From Deltaproteobacteria bacterium (GTDB lineage Bacteria > Desulfobacterota > DSM-4660 > Desulfatiglandales > Desulfatiglandaceae), in contig QMLZ01000126.1 in NCBI GenBank assembly GCA_003646995.1, positions 1 to 8,181 on the forward strand: DNA of 8,181 bases. Direction: 5' to 3'. The stretch's first letter is position 1. The number at the start of each line of letters is the position of its first letter. Of the stretch, positions 1 to 6,707 are shown in pieces. The notes under the pieces were generated by a model. The model saw only the letters and a list, made by a program, of their open reading frames with translations. It was not told where the DNA came from and searched no databases. Made by a program: the position numbers and the translations under genes.

Positions 1-1170
1 AGAATACCATGCTCCTATCGTCCATACACACAATTCACATCACGTGAAGGATTAACCGCTGAGATGGTCTATGTGGGAACTGGGATGGATCCCGATTCCT
101 TCGCGGATGTTGAAGGCAAAATCGTTCTTGTTGACCTGATTGCTCCGGGGCTGACTTACGATGGTGTTTTTGAACCACTTTCTCTATTTACTTATGATCC
201 AGATGACACACTGCCCGGGGCAAAGGTTACCCAAAACTGGCCAGTGTTTAACATTCTTAGCTCCTATCAAATGGCCGTTGAAAATGGTGCTGTCGGCTTC
301 ATAGGTATATTGGGTTTTGACCTCGCTGACACAGATGAATATTTTTCGCCGTACAATGCTGTCCTTGGAGAAATTCCTGGGGTCTATGTCAGTAAAAGTG
401 AAGGTGATTATTTGAAAGAGCTATTAGAGGAAAATGACTACGTGGATGCAAATATTGTCTTGCGGGGTAAAGCAAAGGAAGGACTAACATACAACGTTAT
501 TGGCTGGATTCCGGGAGAAAGCGACGAAGTAATACTAGTAACCAGCCACTACGATGGATGGGCAGTAAACGACGCTTCCGGGACATCAATCGTGATGGCA
601 TTAGCCAAATACTTCGGTCAGTTTCGCACCCCGGTAACCAAGAGGAGTTTACTGTTCATCGCCTCTGCAGGCCACTTTATCGGTGATATACCGACGAGAA
701 CCTTTATAGAGGAAAATCCCGATCTGGTTTCCCGTATTGTAGTTGATTTAAACGTGGAACACATCGCAAAAGAGATAGTCGGCAAAGACGGAATGCTAGT
801 TCCAACGGGCCTTGTGGCTCCCAGGGCCTTCTTTATTTCCGGTCCATCAAAAGGAGGTAATCCGTATCTAACCCAGATTGCCTCTGATGCGGTCGAACGG
901 TACCGTCTCAAGCGGACCGTGGCGGTTCCTGCGGACTTACTCGGCCCACATCCTCCTGGAATCGCGCATTGGTATCACCAGGCGGGAGTACCTGTACTTG
1001 ATTTTATCTCCGGCCCTGCAATCATGTTTACCCCCATGGACAAGCCGAACAAAGTGGCTGTCAGTCAGTTGAGGCCAGTCACAGCGGCATTTATTAAAAT
1101 GATAAAAGACCTTGACGATATACCTGCCGACTGGCTGAAAGGAGAAGGTCCAAGCGAGGAAAGTGAGTGA
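1..1170 (+). CDS. M28-like metallopeptidase with PA domain, 5' truncated by window edge
   Basis: The frame is open from base 1, so the true start lies outside the window. The ATG at 64 is internal: the residues before it (PYTQFTSREGLTAEMVYVG) read as the usual lead-in to a PA (protease-associated) domain. The PA-like part follows (DVEGKIVLVDL, then AVENGAVGFIGI, to about base 470), then an M28 aminopeptidase-like part (VILVTSHYDGW from about 532). M28 enzymes are two-zinc exopeptidases, usually periplasmic or secreted. HYD (547-555) matches the first metal-binding motif. By eye, several other expected residues are changed: the bridging Asp of the usual DNASG reads Asn (NDASG), the Glu-Glu pair reads His-Phe (AGHF, 667-678), and the C-terminal His of YHTP reads Phe (MFTP). 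NVEHI (751-765) sits near the expected Asp ligand. It may be a divergent subfamily or a pseudoenzyme. It lacks the C-terminal tail found on four neighbours. The fold assignment is fairly firm; activity is not. Confidence 0.82.
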   Translation, partial: RIPCSYRPYTQFTSREGLTAEMVYVGTGMDPDSFADVEGKIVLVDLIAPGLTYDGVFEPLSLFTYDPDDTLPGAKVTQNWPVFNILSSYQMAVENGAVGFIGILGFDLADTDEYFSPYNAVLGEIPGVYVSKSEGDYLKELLEENDYVDANIVLRGKAKEGLTYNVIGWIPGESDEVILVTSHYDGWAVNDASGTSIVMALAKYFGQFRTPVTKRSLLFIASAGHFIGDIPTRTFIEENPDLVSRIVVDLNVEHIAKEIVGKDGMLVPTGLVAPRAFFISGPSKGGNPYLTQIASDAVERYRLKRTVAVPADLLGPHPPGIAHWYHQAGVPVLDFISGPAIMFTPMDKPNKVAVSQLRPVTAAFIKMIKDLDDIPADWLKGEGPSEESE

Positions 1171-1205
1171 TTTTGGAGCGATCTAAAAGCTCCTAAAAGC
1201 TTTAT

Positions 1206-1241
1206 AAACGGGCAAGGTCCATTGTGGACCTTACCCGTTTT
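1206..1241 (+). terminator. Rho-independent terminator after the M28-like gene
   Basis: AAACGGG-C-AAGGTCC, loop ATTGT, then GGACCTT-A-CCCGTTT, followed by T. The 14 base pairs are interrupted by one C/A mismatch. The hairpin starts 36 bases after the TGA stop. The T tract is short (GTTTT), but the stem is strong. Confidence 0.82.
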
Positions 1242-1275
1242 AGAAATAAAGAGCTTCTCGCCCGAAAGCGATGCC

Positions 1276-1372
1276 CTGGATCTGGGAGCTTCTACTTTGA
1301 GGTTCTTGTGTACAAGCGGCTGGGCAGTCTACCTATGATTTCCCAAGGGTGGCCTGCCCGCTTATGATCCAG
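1276..1372. other. Candidate structured RNA element, unidentified
   Basis: Non-coding DNA with nested complementary segments: CTGGATC (1276-1282) pairs with GATCCAG (1366-1372), AAGC (1314-1317) with GCTT (1360-1363), and GGGCAG (1322-1327) with CTGCCC (1354-1359). ACC/GGT (1331-1333/1348-1350) can pair inside. A small hairpin, CTTGT-GT-ACAAG (1305-1316), lies between the outer and inner stems. The arrangement resembles a branched RNA closed by a 7-bp stem. A competing 7-bp hairpin, CTTATGA (1361-1367) with TCATAAG (1377-1383), overlaps the closing stem and could be an alternative state. Strand is undetermined because the complement folds similarly. I could not match it to SRP RNA, tmRNA, RNase P, 6S or a known riboswitch consensus. 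Confidence 0.3.
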
Positions 1373-1420
1373 ACCCTCATAAGTGTTGAATAATGGAAAT
1401 TCCTGTGATAAAGAGTTGAA

Positions 1421-1438
1421 CTAACGAGTCAGCGTTAG
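1421..1438. repeat. Small perfect inverted repeat, possible operator
   Basis: CTAACG-AGTCAG-CGTTAG is a 6-bp perfect inverted repeat with a 6-base spacer. It lies about 130 bases upstream of the beta-helix gene and upstream of a candidate -10 element. It could be a regulator site; the length is modest and chance is not excluded. Confidence 0.25.
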
Positions 1439-1486
1439 CCATTAATTATAAGCTTGCTCCTCATGGCCCCTATCTGAAAAGCCTCT

Positions 1487-1494
1487 GGTGTAAT
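1487..1494 (+). promoter_or_regulatory. Candidate extended -10 promoter for the beta-helix gene
   Basis: TGTAAT (1489-1494) matches TATAAT at five of six positions and is preceded by TGG, as in an extended -10 element. No good -35 hexamer lies 16-18 bases upstream (the area is GC-rich). A start near 1501 would give a leader of about 68 bases. Confidence 0.3.
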
Positions 1495-1568
1495 CTTAAA
1501 ACCTTTCCAGAAAGCCGCTATCAGCGAGTAAGCCTCAACCGTGTGATTACCCTTGCCAGGAGGAAATC

Positions 1569-2663
1569 ATGCCGCATAAATATCTGGTTCTTGTAATGTC
1601 CTTTTTCTTCTTTCTTACAGCTGGCAGCGTGAGCGCAGCTCAGCGATATGTTAGTCCCTCAGGGATCGATTCAATGAACGACTGTTCGGATCCTTCTAAG
1701 CCGTGTGCAACATTTGCGCATGCAATAGAAGAAGCCTCTGCCGGGGACACCGTTGTTGCCGCCAATGGAACCTATGCCGGCAGCGGCAATTTTGATATTT
1801 CCTTGCAAGGAAAGGAGATTACAGTTTCCTCTGAAAATGGACCCTCTTCCTGCATTATCGACTGCGAGGGCAAAGGCTGCGCGTTTGTCTTCCAAGATGA
1901 TGAAGGTCCGACCACCAAGGTATCTGGATTTACCATAGTAAACGGTGGGGGTTGGCCTCCTGGCTTTGGACAAGCCATCAATTGTTTCAGTACTTCCCCA
2001 ACAATTGAAAATTGTGTGATCAAGCAGTGTAGCGGCAGCGCGGTGGTAAACCTTTCATCATCAAATGCCAAATTAAAGGAGTGTATCATTGAGGACAATG
2101 ACGGAGTGACCAACGTAGTCTCCATAAATGCCGGTAACCCCAAGTTTGTCAACTGCATTATTGCTAACAACGAGGGAGCATGTGGCATCCACATGAGTGG
2201 TGGTTCAAATGCGGATATTACTAATTGCACAATAATTAATAACACCGATGACAACTATGGTGGCATTAGTTGCAACAACTACGATTCTCCCACAATTGTT
2301 AACTGCATCATCTGGGGGAACACACCAGCGCAGATATCCTCAGACGCGTCAAGCACTCCAGCCGTATCTTACAGCGACGTGCAAGGGGGATATTCAGGGG
2401 AGCACAACCTGGATCTCGATCCAAAGTTGGCTGGCAGTCATAACTACCATTTGAAACGAGGTTCTCCATGTATCGACACGGGAATATGTGGTAAGTGGAT
2501 AAGCCAGTTCATCTATGCTAGATTCGCTCCATATGTTGATTACGAACAAGACGCAAGGTGTCCAGGGTTGAGCACGTCAGGATGCTGTGACATTGGTGCA
2601 GACGAATACACGGGCCAGGCTCCCAATATGCCCTGGCTTCCCTTACTCCTCCTGGATGAATAG
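1569..2663 (+). CDS. Secreted right-handed parallel beta-helix protein with MPWLPLLLLDE tail
   Basis: 364 residues. The start is fixed by a strong AGGAGG (1558-1563) six bases before ATG. Residues 1-24 form a signal peptide (hydrophobic VLVMSFFFFLTAG, cleavage near VSA/AQ). The mature protein opens with RYVSPSG and GDTVVAANGTY, typical of secreted proteins of the pectate-lyase-like beta-helix class. Short repeats of the form 'NC-I-I-NN/GN' follow (SPTIENCVIKQC, PKFVNCIIANN, NADITNCTIINN, SPTIVNCIIWGN), about one per beta-helix turn. Near the C-terminus are DPKLAG, GSPCIDTG and CDIGADEY (residues 340-347), a common ending in this class. Cysteines are frequent, suggesting disulfides in an oxidising compartment. 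Residues 354-364 are the short tail shared with three other genes here. No catalytic residues are recognisable, so carbohydrate binding or lyase activity is only possible. It is probably a monocistronic unit with a terminator 21 bases downstream. Confidence 0.88.
   Translation: MPHKYLVLVMSFFFFLTAGSVSAAQRYVSPSGIDSMNDCSDPSKPCATFAHAIEEASAGDTVVAANGTYAGSGNFDISLQGKEITVSSENGPSSCIIDCEGKGCAFVFQDDEGPTTKVSGFTIVNGGGWPPGFGQAINCFSTSPTIENCVIKQCSGSAVVNLSSSNAKLKECIIEDNDGVTNVVSINAGNPKFVNCIIANNEGACGIHMSGGSNADITNCTIINNTDDNYGGISCNNYDSPTIVNCIIWGNTPAQISSDASSTPAVSYSDVQGGYSGEHNLDLDPKLAGSHNYHLKRGSPCIDTGICGKWISQFIYARFAPYVDYEQDARCPGLSTSGCCDIGADEYTGQAPNMPWLPLLLLDE
2628..2660 (+). other. C-terminal tail motif, copy 1 (MPWLPLLLLDE)
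   Basis: The last 11 codons of the beta-helix gene. The consensus over four genes in the window is M-[P/T]-W-[L/I]-[P/N]-L-L-L, then zero to one variable residue pair ending in Asp or Asn. The codons here (ATG CCC TGG CTT CCC TTA) differ from the other copies, so this is protein-level conservation and not a DNA repeat. Confidence 0.75.
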
Positions 2664-2683
2664 GTATGCTGTTACAAAACACA

Positions 2684-2709
2684 AAAGGCCTCTTATAGAA
2701 GAGGCCTTT
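2684..2709. terminator. Bidirectional terminator between convergent genes
   Basis: A perfect 11-bp stem: AAAGGCCTCTT (2684-2694), loop ATAG, AAGAGGCCTTT (2699-2709). On the plus strand it closes the beta-helix gene. On the minus strand it is followed by TTTTGTGTTTT, a better T tract, and lies about 100 bases past the stop of the convergent gene at 2811. Confidence 0.88.
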
Positions 2710-2810
2710 GTTATCTGACGGGTAAAGGTAACACCCCACCTCCCTACTTTGAGGTTTAACATTCAGGGTCTTAGGATGGCAGGGCTTGAGATTTTCCCTC
2801 GCTTTTTGGA

Positions 2811-3776
2811 TTAGTTACCAAGGAGAAGATTTATCCACGGCATGCCAACACTAACCCTGTCAAAGACAACGTAGCGCCTGCAAAGCTGTAGATTTTTGTC
2901 CTGTATATCCCTTAACACCTGCGGCAGGTCATACCTACTAATGGATACTCCAAGCAGGACGGGAGTATCAGTGTTCTGGACAAATTCGTAAACAGCTTTT
3001 CCATTAACTACTTGTGCCCATTCTATGGTGTCATGCGTGATGTATCCCTCAGGGGTGGTATCGAATCCCACCCATACACCTTCTACCTGGGAAGCAGTAG
3101 CTCCCGGTATTTGGGCAACAATTTCCTCGGCAGTGACCACAAGCCTACACCTCTTTCCGGGCCTGCAGTGAACTGTTTTTACGCAATCAACGTAGATAGT
3201 GTGATCTTGTACAGGTCTTGAATACCCTGTTTCAAAACTCATTTGCGTAGCGCTCAATATGCATTTCATGGACTTCAACGTGGCAGGGTCCGGAGGGTTT
3301 AACACAGCGGGAAGATTAAGGTGACTAGTTTCGCCGCTGTCAATCCACTGTTGGGCCGCAGATATCTGCTGGTCTATTGTGGAATTATGCGAGCTGCTTT
3401 CCACGAACTCCCTCAACAGCGATGAAGACTGAATAATCTGCATGGCCTGCAGCAAGAGTTTTTCCATCATTGCAGTGTACTTTGGCTGGGGATAGGAAGG
3501 CGAAGAACTTATATCCGACGCTAATTTGGAGGCCATGACGTCTACGGGGTTTTCGGTGGTATTCTGTGGCAGGTTCCAAATCAGGACAGGGTAGAAACCC
3601 GTGAACTGACACAGTTCGGGCGGGTCATCTGCATCACAATCGGTTCCCAAGCAAACGCTAAGGGGCAGTGGCAACGCTATAAGATCAACGGCCAGGCTCA
3701 AGCCCTGCGTTGACATTAACTGCTGAATACACTCCTTTGCTGCTTTGAAGCGCGAGGTAAATCGCTTCTGGTGCAA
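2811..3776 (-). CDS. Unknown protein, C-terminal fragment of a frameshifted secreted-protein gene
   Basis: I do not recognise the family. The only upstream start in this frame is a TTG at 3776 (an ATG lies further in, at MSTQGL). There is no Shine-Dalgarno sequence and no signal peptide, so it is unlikely to be a separate gene. Joining the preceding frame to this one by dropping one base near 3732-3735 gives a continuous protein of about 407 residues reading LQSSK-ECIQQLMSTQG. The fragment has eight to nine cysteines (including VCLGTDC and HCRPGKRC), a Ser/Gln-rich, probably helical middle (KLLLQAMQIIQSSSLLREF), and a beta-rich end (VEGVWVGFDTTPEGYI, VYEFVQNTDTPVLLGV). It ends in MPWINLLLGN, one of the four shared tails. 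Intact open coding over 900 bases suggests a recent break or a sequencing error. Confidence 0.7.
   Translation of the reverse strand: MHQKRFTSRFKAAKECIQQLMSTQGLSLAVDLIALPLPLSVCLGTDCDADDPPELCQFTGFYPVLIWNLPQNTTENPVDVMASKLASDISSSPSYPQPKYTAMMEKLLLQAMQIIQSSSLLREFVESSSHNSTIDQQISAAQQWIDSGETSHLNLPAVLNPPDPATLKSMKCILSATQMSFETGYSRPVQDHTIYVDCVKTVHCRPGKRCRLVVTAEEIVAQIPGATASQVEGVWVGFDTTPEGYITHDTIEWAQVVNGKAVYEFVQNTDTPVLLGVSISRYDLPQVLRDIQDKNLQLCRRYVVFDRVSVGMPWINLLLGN
2814..2843 (-). other. C-terminal tail motif, copy 2 (MPWINLLLGN)
   Basis: The last 10 codons of the frameshifted gene. It departs from the others by Asn in place of the second Pro and by a terminal Asn in place of Asp. The Trp, the Leu triplet and the extreme C-terminal position are kept. 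Confidence 0.72.
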
Positions 3777-4035
3777 AGTACACGACCCAGCAGTATGTTT
3801 CGTTGGTAGGAGTATAGTCCTCAGAGAAAGTTGCGTCCCATCCTATCCAAAAAGACCAATTCCCCCAAGGTGTATGAAATGTGCCTATCTCGCTGGATGC
3901 CTGGCCATATACGGGATCGGCATTAGAAGGGGCTGCCATGAAGAAGACAATGCACAACACGAGAAGAGTCGAGGTGATAAGGCGGACTGGCAATGGGCTT
4001 GCCGAAAGGCGCTTAGGTCTCGGCATCAGCGCCAT
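3685..4035 (-). CDS. Unknown secreted protein, N-terminal fragment of the frameshifted gene
   Basis: ATG at 4035 is preceded by AAAGGAGG (4051-4044) at an 8-base spacing, an excellent start. The N-terminus is a signal peptide: a basic stretch (MPRPKR, PVR), the hydrophobic core LITSTLLVLCIVFFMAA, and cleavage near SNA/D. The mature part (HTPWGNWSFWIGWDATFSEDY) is rich in aromatic residues, and I cannot assign it to a family. Sensible sequence runs to about LALQSSK (codon at 3738-3736). The frame then continues as KGVYSAVNVNAGLEPGR to a stop at 3685, while the overlapping +1 frame carries on as ECIQQLMSTQG. This fragment has the export signal and the downstream one has the shared C-terminal tail, which supports a single original gene at 2811-4035. 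The overlap sequence AAAGGAG is not a canonical -1 slippery heptamer. Confidence 0.75.
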   Translation of the reverse strand: MALMPRPKRLSASPLPVRLITSTLLVLCIVFFMAAPSNADPVYGQASSEIGTFHTPWGNWSFWIGWDATFSEDYTPTNETYCWVVYFAPEAIYLALQSSKGVYSAVNVNAGLEPGR

Positions 4036-4101
4036 AATATGAACCTCCTTTCATGCGGCAGCGCTCTTCACGAAAAGTATGGGGTCGAGCGGGTGCCACT
4101 C

Positions 4102-4107
4102 GTTATA
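4102..4107 (-). promoter_or_regulatory. Candidate -10 element for the minus-strand gene at 4035
   Basis: On the minus strand TATAAC (five of six to TATAAT) sits in the AT-rich run TTTATTATAAC, about 65 bases upstream of ATG 4035. No recognisable -35 hexamer lies at the usual spacing, so this is weak. Confidence 0.3.
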
Positions 4108-4440
4108 ATAAACCCTCACGACATCATCGGCTCTTAGTCCAACATGAAGTGAAGTGAAGCTAAACCCCTACTAGATCATCGCTCAAGGCAGAAAGAAGGT
4201 CTACAGAGAGCAAAGGAGTGCCGATCTATGCTAAGGCCATTTTAGCCTTCGCTTTACAATGGCTCACTTCGCGGCTAGATACTATCATCCGAATTTTGCA
4301 CATCATAAGGTTTCGAGCCATAGCAAATAATACATCAATGCGTGCAGATAACCAAGTTTCAATTATGGTTCACGGTTATTGAGCTGAGCCCAATAATGGG
4401 TTCGGGACACCGAGATTACATATCGGTACACTTCATATTA

Positions 4441-4469
4441 TTGACAATCCGTACGTCTTGAAGTAGTTC
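4441..4469 (+). promoter_or_regulatory. Candidate promoter for the triple-repeat secreted protein
   Basis: A perfect TTGACA -35 (4441-4446) is followed, after 17 bases, by TAGTTC (4464-4469), a poor -10. TTCTAA three bases further on is an alternative with too long a spacer. A start near 4476 would leave a leader of about 75 bases. Confidence 0.35.
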
Positions 4470-4549
4470 TAACAAACAATCCAGTCGGATGAGCCTTGCA
4501 TCGCAGCGTAAACCTTATTTTGTGAAAAACAAATTATGGAGGAGCTGAA

Positions 4550-5629
4550 ATGAGGTATGTAAAAATACTCGCTATGCTTATCGGGAGTTTCTTAGTGATT
4601 CAAGCGACCTCTTCGGCAAAACCACCTGTCCAGGGCGACTATCTCATGATGGAATTTAGCGACAGTACCGAATCTAACGCCCCATTTGCCTCACTCAGTA
4701 ACCTCACTATGGATGGTGTTGGGAACGGCACATTCCAGCAAATCTTCCTTTCTAATGGTGACACCCCCGAGTCTGGCTCCTTTACCTATAAACTGTCTCC
4801 TGATGGATCATTTGCTATTATGGTCGGTGAAGATACGTTTTATGGCGTGGCAGGGCCTGAAGGCCAGGGTTTGGTCGTCATAAACACCTCTTCCACAAGC
4901 CCGGGCTTTTACAGTGCCATAAAAAAGTCTTCTAATATGTCCAACAGTAGTGTTTCGGGTGACTACATTCTTGCCAGTTACGGTGATGAAATTTCATCCA
5001 ACGATCCATGGTCCTGTCTTGCATCGCTGCATATGGATGGCAATGGTAATGGAACATACCAGCAGCTCGAAAACTCTAAAAACGATCCTTTGGAGAGTGG
5101 ATCCTTTACTTATTCTGTGGGCTCAGATGGGGTGATTTATATCAACGCAGGAGGCAACACGTTTCAAGGTCTTGTAAGCGGAGATAGTTCTTATATGTGC
5201 TTGACAAGGATAACGGGGACCAGTCAGGACGTGGAAATAATGTTAGCGATTAAAAAATCTTCAGGGCTTTCAAACGCCTCCCTAAAAGGTGAATATATCA
5301 TGGCGGACTTCAGCGACTCTTCCTCTTCGAACAGCCCGGTATCAACGCTTACCGTCCTGCGTATGGATGGAAGCGGCAACGGGACCTATCGGAACCTTCG
5401 CAGCTCAAACACTGATCCGCTGGAAAGCGGGTCATTTACTTACTCTGTTACAAGCGACGGTAGTCTCACCATAATAGTGAACGGTGAGCCTCTTCATGGC
5501 ATTGCAGCGGCATCTGGCAATGTTCTCATCATTTCAGAAACATCTTCAGACAATCCTGGAATCGTATTGGCAATCAAAAAATCCGCTGGAGCTATGACCT
5601 GGTTGCCCTTACTGCTGGATGATCAGTGA
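4550..5629 (+). CDS. Secreted protein of three tandem ~108-residue repeats with MTWLPLLLDDQ tail
   Basis: 359 residues. GGAGGAG (4538-4544) precedes the ATG. Residues 1-23 are a signal peptide (KILAMLIGSFLVIQATSSA, cleavage before KPPVQG). The rest is three copies of one domain at about residues 27-134, 135-244 and 245-348. Each opens with a 'GDY/GEY' strand (VQGDYLMMEFSDS, VSGDYILASYGDE, LKGEYIMADFSDS). Each continues with MDG-x-GNGT(Y/F) and then a Ser-Asn-x-Asp-(P)-x-ESGSFTY core, followed by a Gly-rich strand pair, and closes with AIKKS. The MDGxGNGTY and ESGSFTY blocks are the best conserved; copies 2 and 3 are closest there (DPLESGSFTYSV). The pattern suggests a compact all-beta domain duplicated in tandem. 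I do not recognise a named family and see no catalytic motif. The protein ends with the shared tail (residues 349-359). It is flanked by minus-strand genes, so probably monocistronic. No clear terminator is visible in 5630-5757. Confidence 0.85.
   Translation: MRYVKILAMLIGSFLVIQATSSAKPPVQGDYLMMEFSDSTESNAPFASLSNLTMDGVGNGTFQQIFLSNGDTPESGSFTYKLSPDGSFAIMVGEDTFYGVAGPEGQGLVVINTSSTSPGFYSAIKKSSNMSNSSVSGDYILASYGDEISSNDPWSCLASLHMDGNGNGTYQQLENSKNDPLESGSFTYSVGSDGVIYINAGGNTFQGLVSGDSSYMCLTRITGTSQDVEIMLAIKKSSGLSNASLKGEYIMADFSDSSSSNSPVSTLTVLRMDGSGNGTYRNLRSSNTDPLESGSFTYSVTSDGSLTIIVNGEPLHGIAAASGNVLIISETSSDNPGIVLAIKKSAGAMTWLPLLLDDQ
4628..5593 (+). repeat. Three in-frame tandem coding repeats (~325 bases each)
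   Basis: Unit boundaries fall at about 4628, 4952 and 5282, giving units of 324 and 330 bases, then about 312 bases to the tail. The repeats are clear in protein sequence but diverged in DNA, so the duplication is old and unlikely to recombine readily. Confidence 0.75.
5594..5626 (+). other. C-terminal tail motif, copy 3 (MTWLPLLLDDQ)
   Basis: The last 11 codons of the triple-repeat gene. Thr replaces the first Pro. It follows directly on the third repeat (AIKKSAGA), which shows the tail is an addition beyond the repeated domain: repeats 1 and 2 have no equivalent at their ends. Confidence 0.73.
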
Positions 5630-5757
5630 TAGAAGAACCCGGATTTTCCTTTAGACTTACTGAGCTTTACTTTCGGGAAGAAGTCTATGGTTAGGACCTG
5701 GGGCGGGAGACTTAAGGCAGGTTTAAAGGGAAGGAATAAGAATCGAGGTGTTCATCC

Positions 5758-6660
5758 CTAAAAGGAGCGACGCACGAGTATGCCCGGAGTTCCCAGAGAC
5801 CCAATGGAAGCGGGAATGATCGTCCACCTTTTATTTGACCGCAGATGCTTGCGAATTAACATCTTACCCACGGCATACCCTATGGCAGCCCCAATAAAGA
5901 CATCAGAAGAAAAATGCTTATCCTGATAAACGCGGGAAATGCTTATTAGCGTCGCGGCAGTGTAAGCAATAAGCGGGAGCGGCTGTTCATAGGTTTCTGA
6001 AAAAACCGCTGCCATTGCGAAAGCCCTCCCTGCATGGCTCGAAGGCATTGAGCTATTCCAGTGGGTAAATGGGCTGAAGGAAGTGTGGCCATGGCCCTCT
6101 TCCGGCCTCTCGCGACCTATGGCGAATTTAAGGAGGCTGCATATGCCTTCAGTGAATAGCTGGGCCTCAGTAGAAGCAAGAGCGGTCTTAAATAGACGAT
6201 CCCCTTCCAATGAGTCTCGAAACACCCATCCTCCACCCGCAAGAGCCACATTTGCGGCAAAAATGACTTCAAAGGAGCCCAAGGTGTCAAAAAAATCAGC
6301 GATATCGTCTCTGGAATCAGTATGTCTTTTCCCAAAGAAATCTTGAATCTCGTCATCAGCCACAAACAGCCCCCCTGTGACAAGTGAAATTCCACCTAGG
6401 ACCATTAGGCCATTTCGGTCTAACCTGCCCGGCGAGTTAACTATGTATCTTACATCATCCCATACACATTCCACCACACCTTCGCATGCAGTATTCACAT
6501 CACCAGCCACTGTATCACCGGCTAATTTCACCTTGGGCTGTGGTATATCGGCGTCCACTTGGCCTGACGCGTTTGAGTAAGGGATAAATCGGCCGTAAGA
6601 GAAAAGAAGAAACATGGATAAGAAAAGCATCAAGGTCTTCCTGTGCCGAAAGACTCCCAT
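5758..6660 (-). CDS. PAP2-family phosphatase (phosphatidic acid phosphatase type 2)
   Basis: PAP2 enzymes hydrolyse phosphate esters or pyrophosphates, often of lipids, through a phospho-histidine. All three signature blocks are intact. Numbered from the ATG at 6660 they are K178-x6-R185-P186 (KFAIGRERP), P206-S-S-H209 and S242-R243-x5-H249-x3-D253 (SRVYQDKHFSSD). The start is chosen at 6660 because it places a short basic N-region (MGVFRHRK) before the hydrophobic LMLFLSMFLLF, like a signal peptide or anchor; AGGGA lies ten bases upstream. In-frame alternatives are ATG 6693 and GTG 6705, giving up to 315 residues. Several moderately hydrophobic segments (GLMVLGGISLVTGGLFV, IFAANVALAGGGWVF, PLIAYTAATLISI, IGAAIGYAVGKML) fit a membrane-associated enzyme facing the periplasm. 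It lacks the shared tail and ends in VRRSF. The substrate cannot be told; undecaprenyl pyrophosphate, phosphatidate or lipid A phosphates are possible. It is 162 bases downstream of the YD/TSP3 gene on the same strand. Confidence 0.9.
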   Translation of the reverse strand: MGVFRHRKTLMLFLSMFLLFSYGRFIPYSNASGQVDADIPQPKVKLAGDTVAGDVNTACEGVVECVWDDVRYIVNSPGRLDRNGLMVLGGISLVTGGLFVADDEIQDFFGKRHTDSRDDIADFFDTLGSFEVIFAANVALAGGGWVFRDSLEGDRLFKTALASTEAQLFTEGICSLLKFAIGRERPEEGHGHTSFSPFTHWNSSMPSSHAGRAFAMAAVFSETYEQPLPLIAYTAATLISISRVYQDKHFSSDVFIGAAIGYAVGKMLIRKHLRSNKRWTIIPASIGSLGTPGILVRRSF

Positions 6661-6707
6661 GGTCTGATTGTCCCTGCTTGATAAGCGCTCCATCCCGGCC
6701 CACACTC

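Larger units (their letters stand above)
4036..4549. other. Divergent intergenic region, no gene seen
   Basis: 514 bases between two divergently read genes. It holds the leader of each gene and candidate promoter elements, listed separately. Two small hairpins lie side by side: GAGCCCA-ATAA-TGGGTTC (4386-4403, one G/T pair) and ACCGA-N9-TCGGT (4409-4427). Both are upstream of the candidate promoter at 4441, and neither has a T tract. I see no convincing small ORF, RNA gene or mobile-element end here. Confidence 0.5.

Noticed and set aside
1292..1304. 13-base match ctactttgaggtt, also at 2744-2756
   Set aside because: One 13-base repeat is expected by chance roughly every second window of this length; the surrounding bases do not match.
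1261..1383. 6S RNA, c-di-GMP riboswitch or SRP RNA in the structured intergenic region
   Set aside because: GAAA and GC-rich helices look suggestive, but the conserved cores of these RNAs are not present; kept only as an unidentified element.
1772..2254. Minus-strand open frame of 160 codons inside the beta-helix gene
   Set aside because: It is antisense to a well-supported secreted protein and has no domain-like sequence or ribosome site; it is a shadow frame.
2628..2660. Interpretation of the tail as PEP-CTERM, LPXTG or a similar known anchor
   Set aside because: No PEP or LPXTG motif, no transmembrane helix of 15 or more residues and no basic C-terminal cluster.
3732..3738. Programmed ribosomal frameshift in the split gene
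   Set aside because: AAAGGAG is not an X XXY YYZ slippery site, the needed shift is +1, and no stimulatory structure stands out; mutation or sequencing error is simpler.
3745..4137. Plus-strand open frame of 130 codons over the start of the minus-strand frameshifted gene
   Set aside because: It has no ribosome site, shows low-quality composition, and is antisense to a frame with a signal peptide and strong Shine-Dalgarno sequence.
5653..5680. Terminator after the triple-repeat gene
   Set aside because: Only a 6-bp AGACTT/AAGTCT pair with a loop of more than 20 bases and no T tract.
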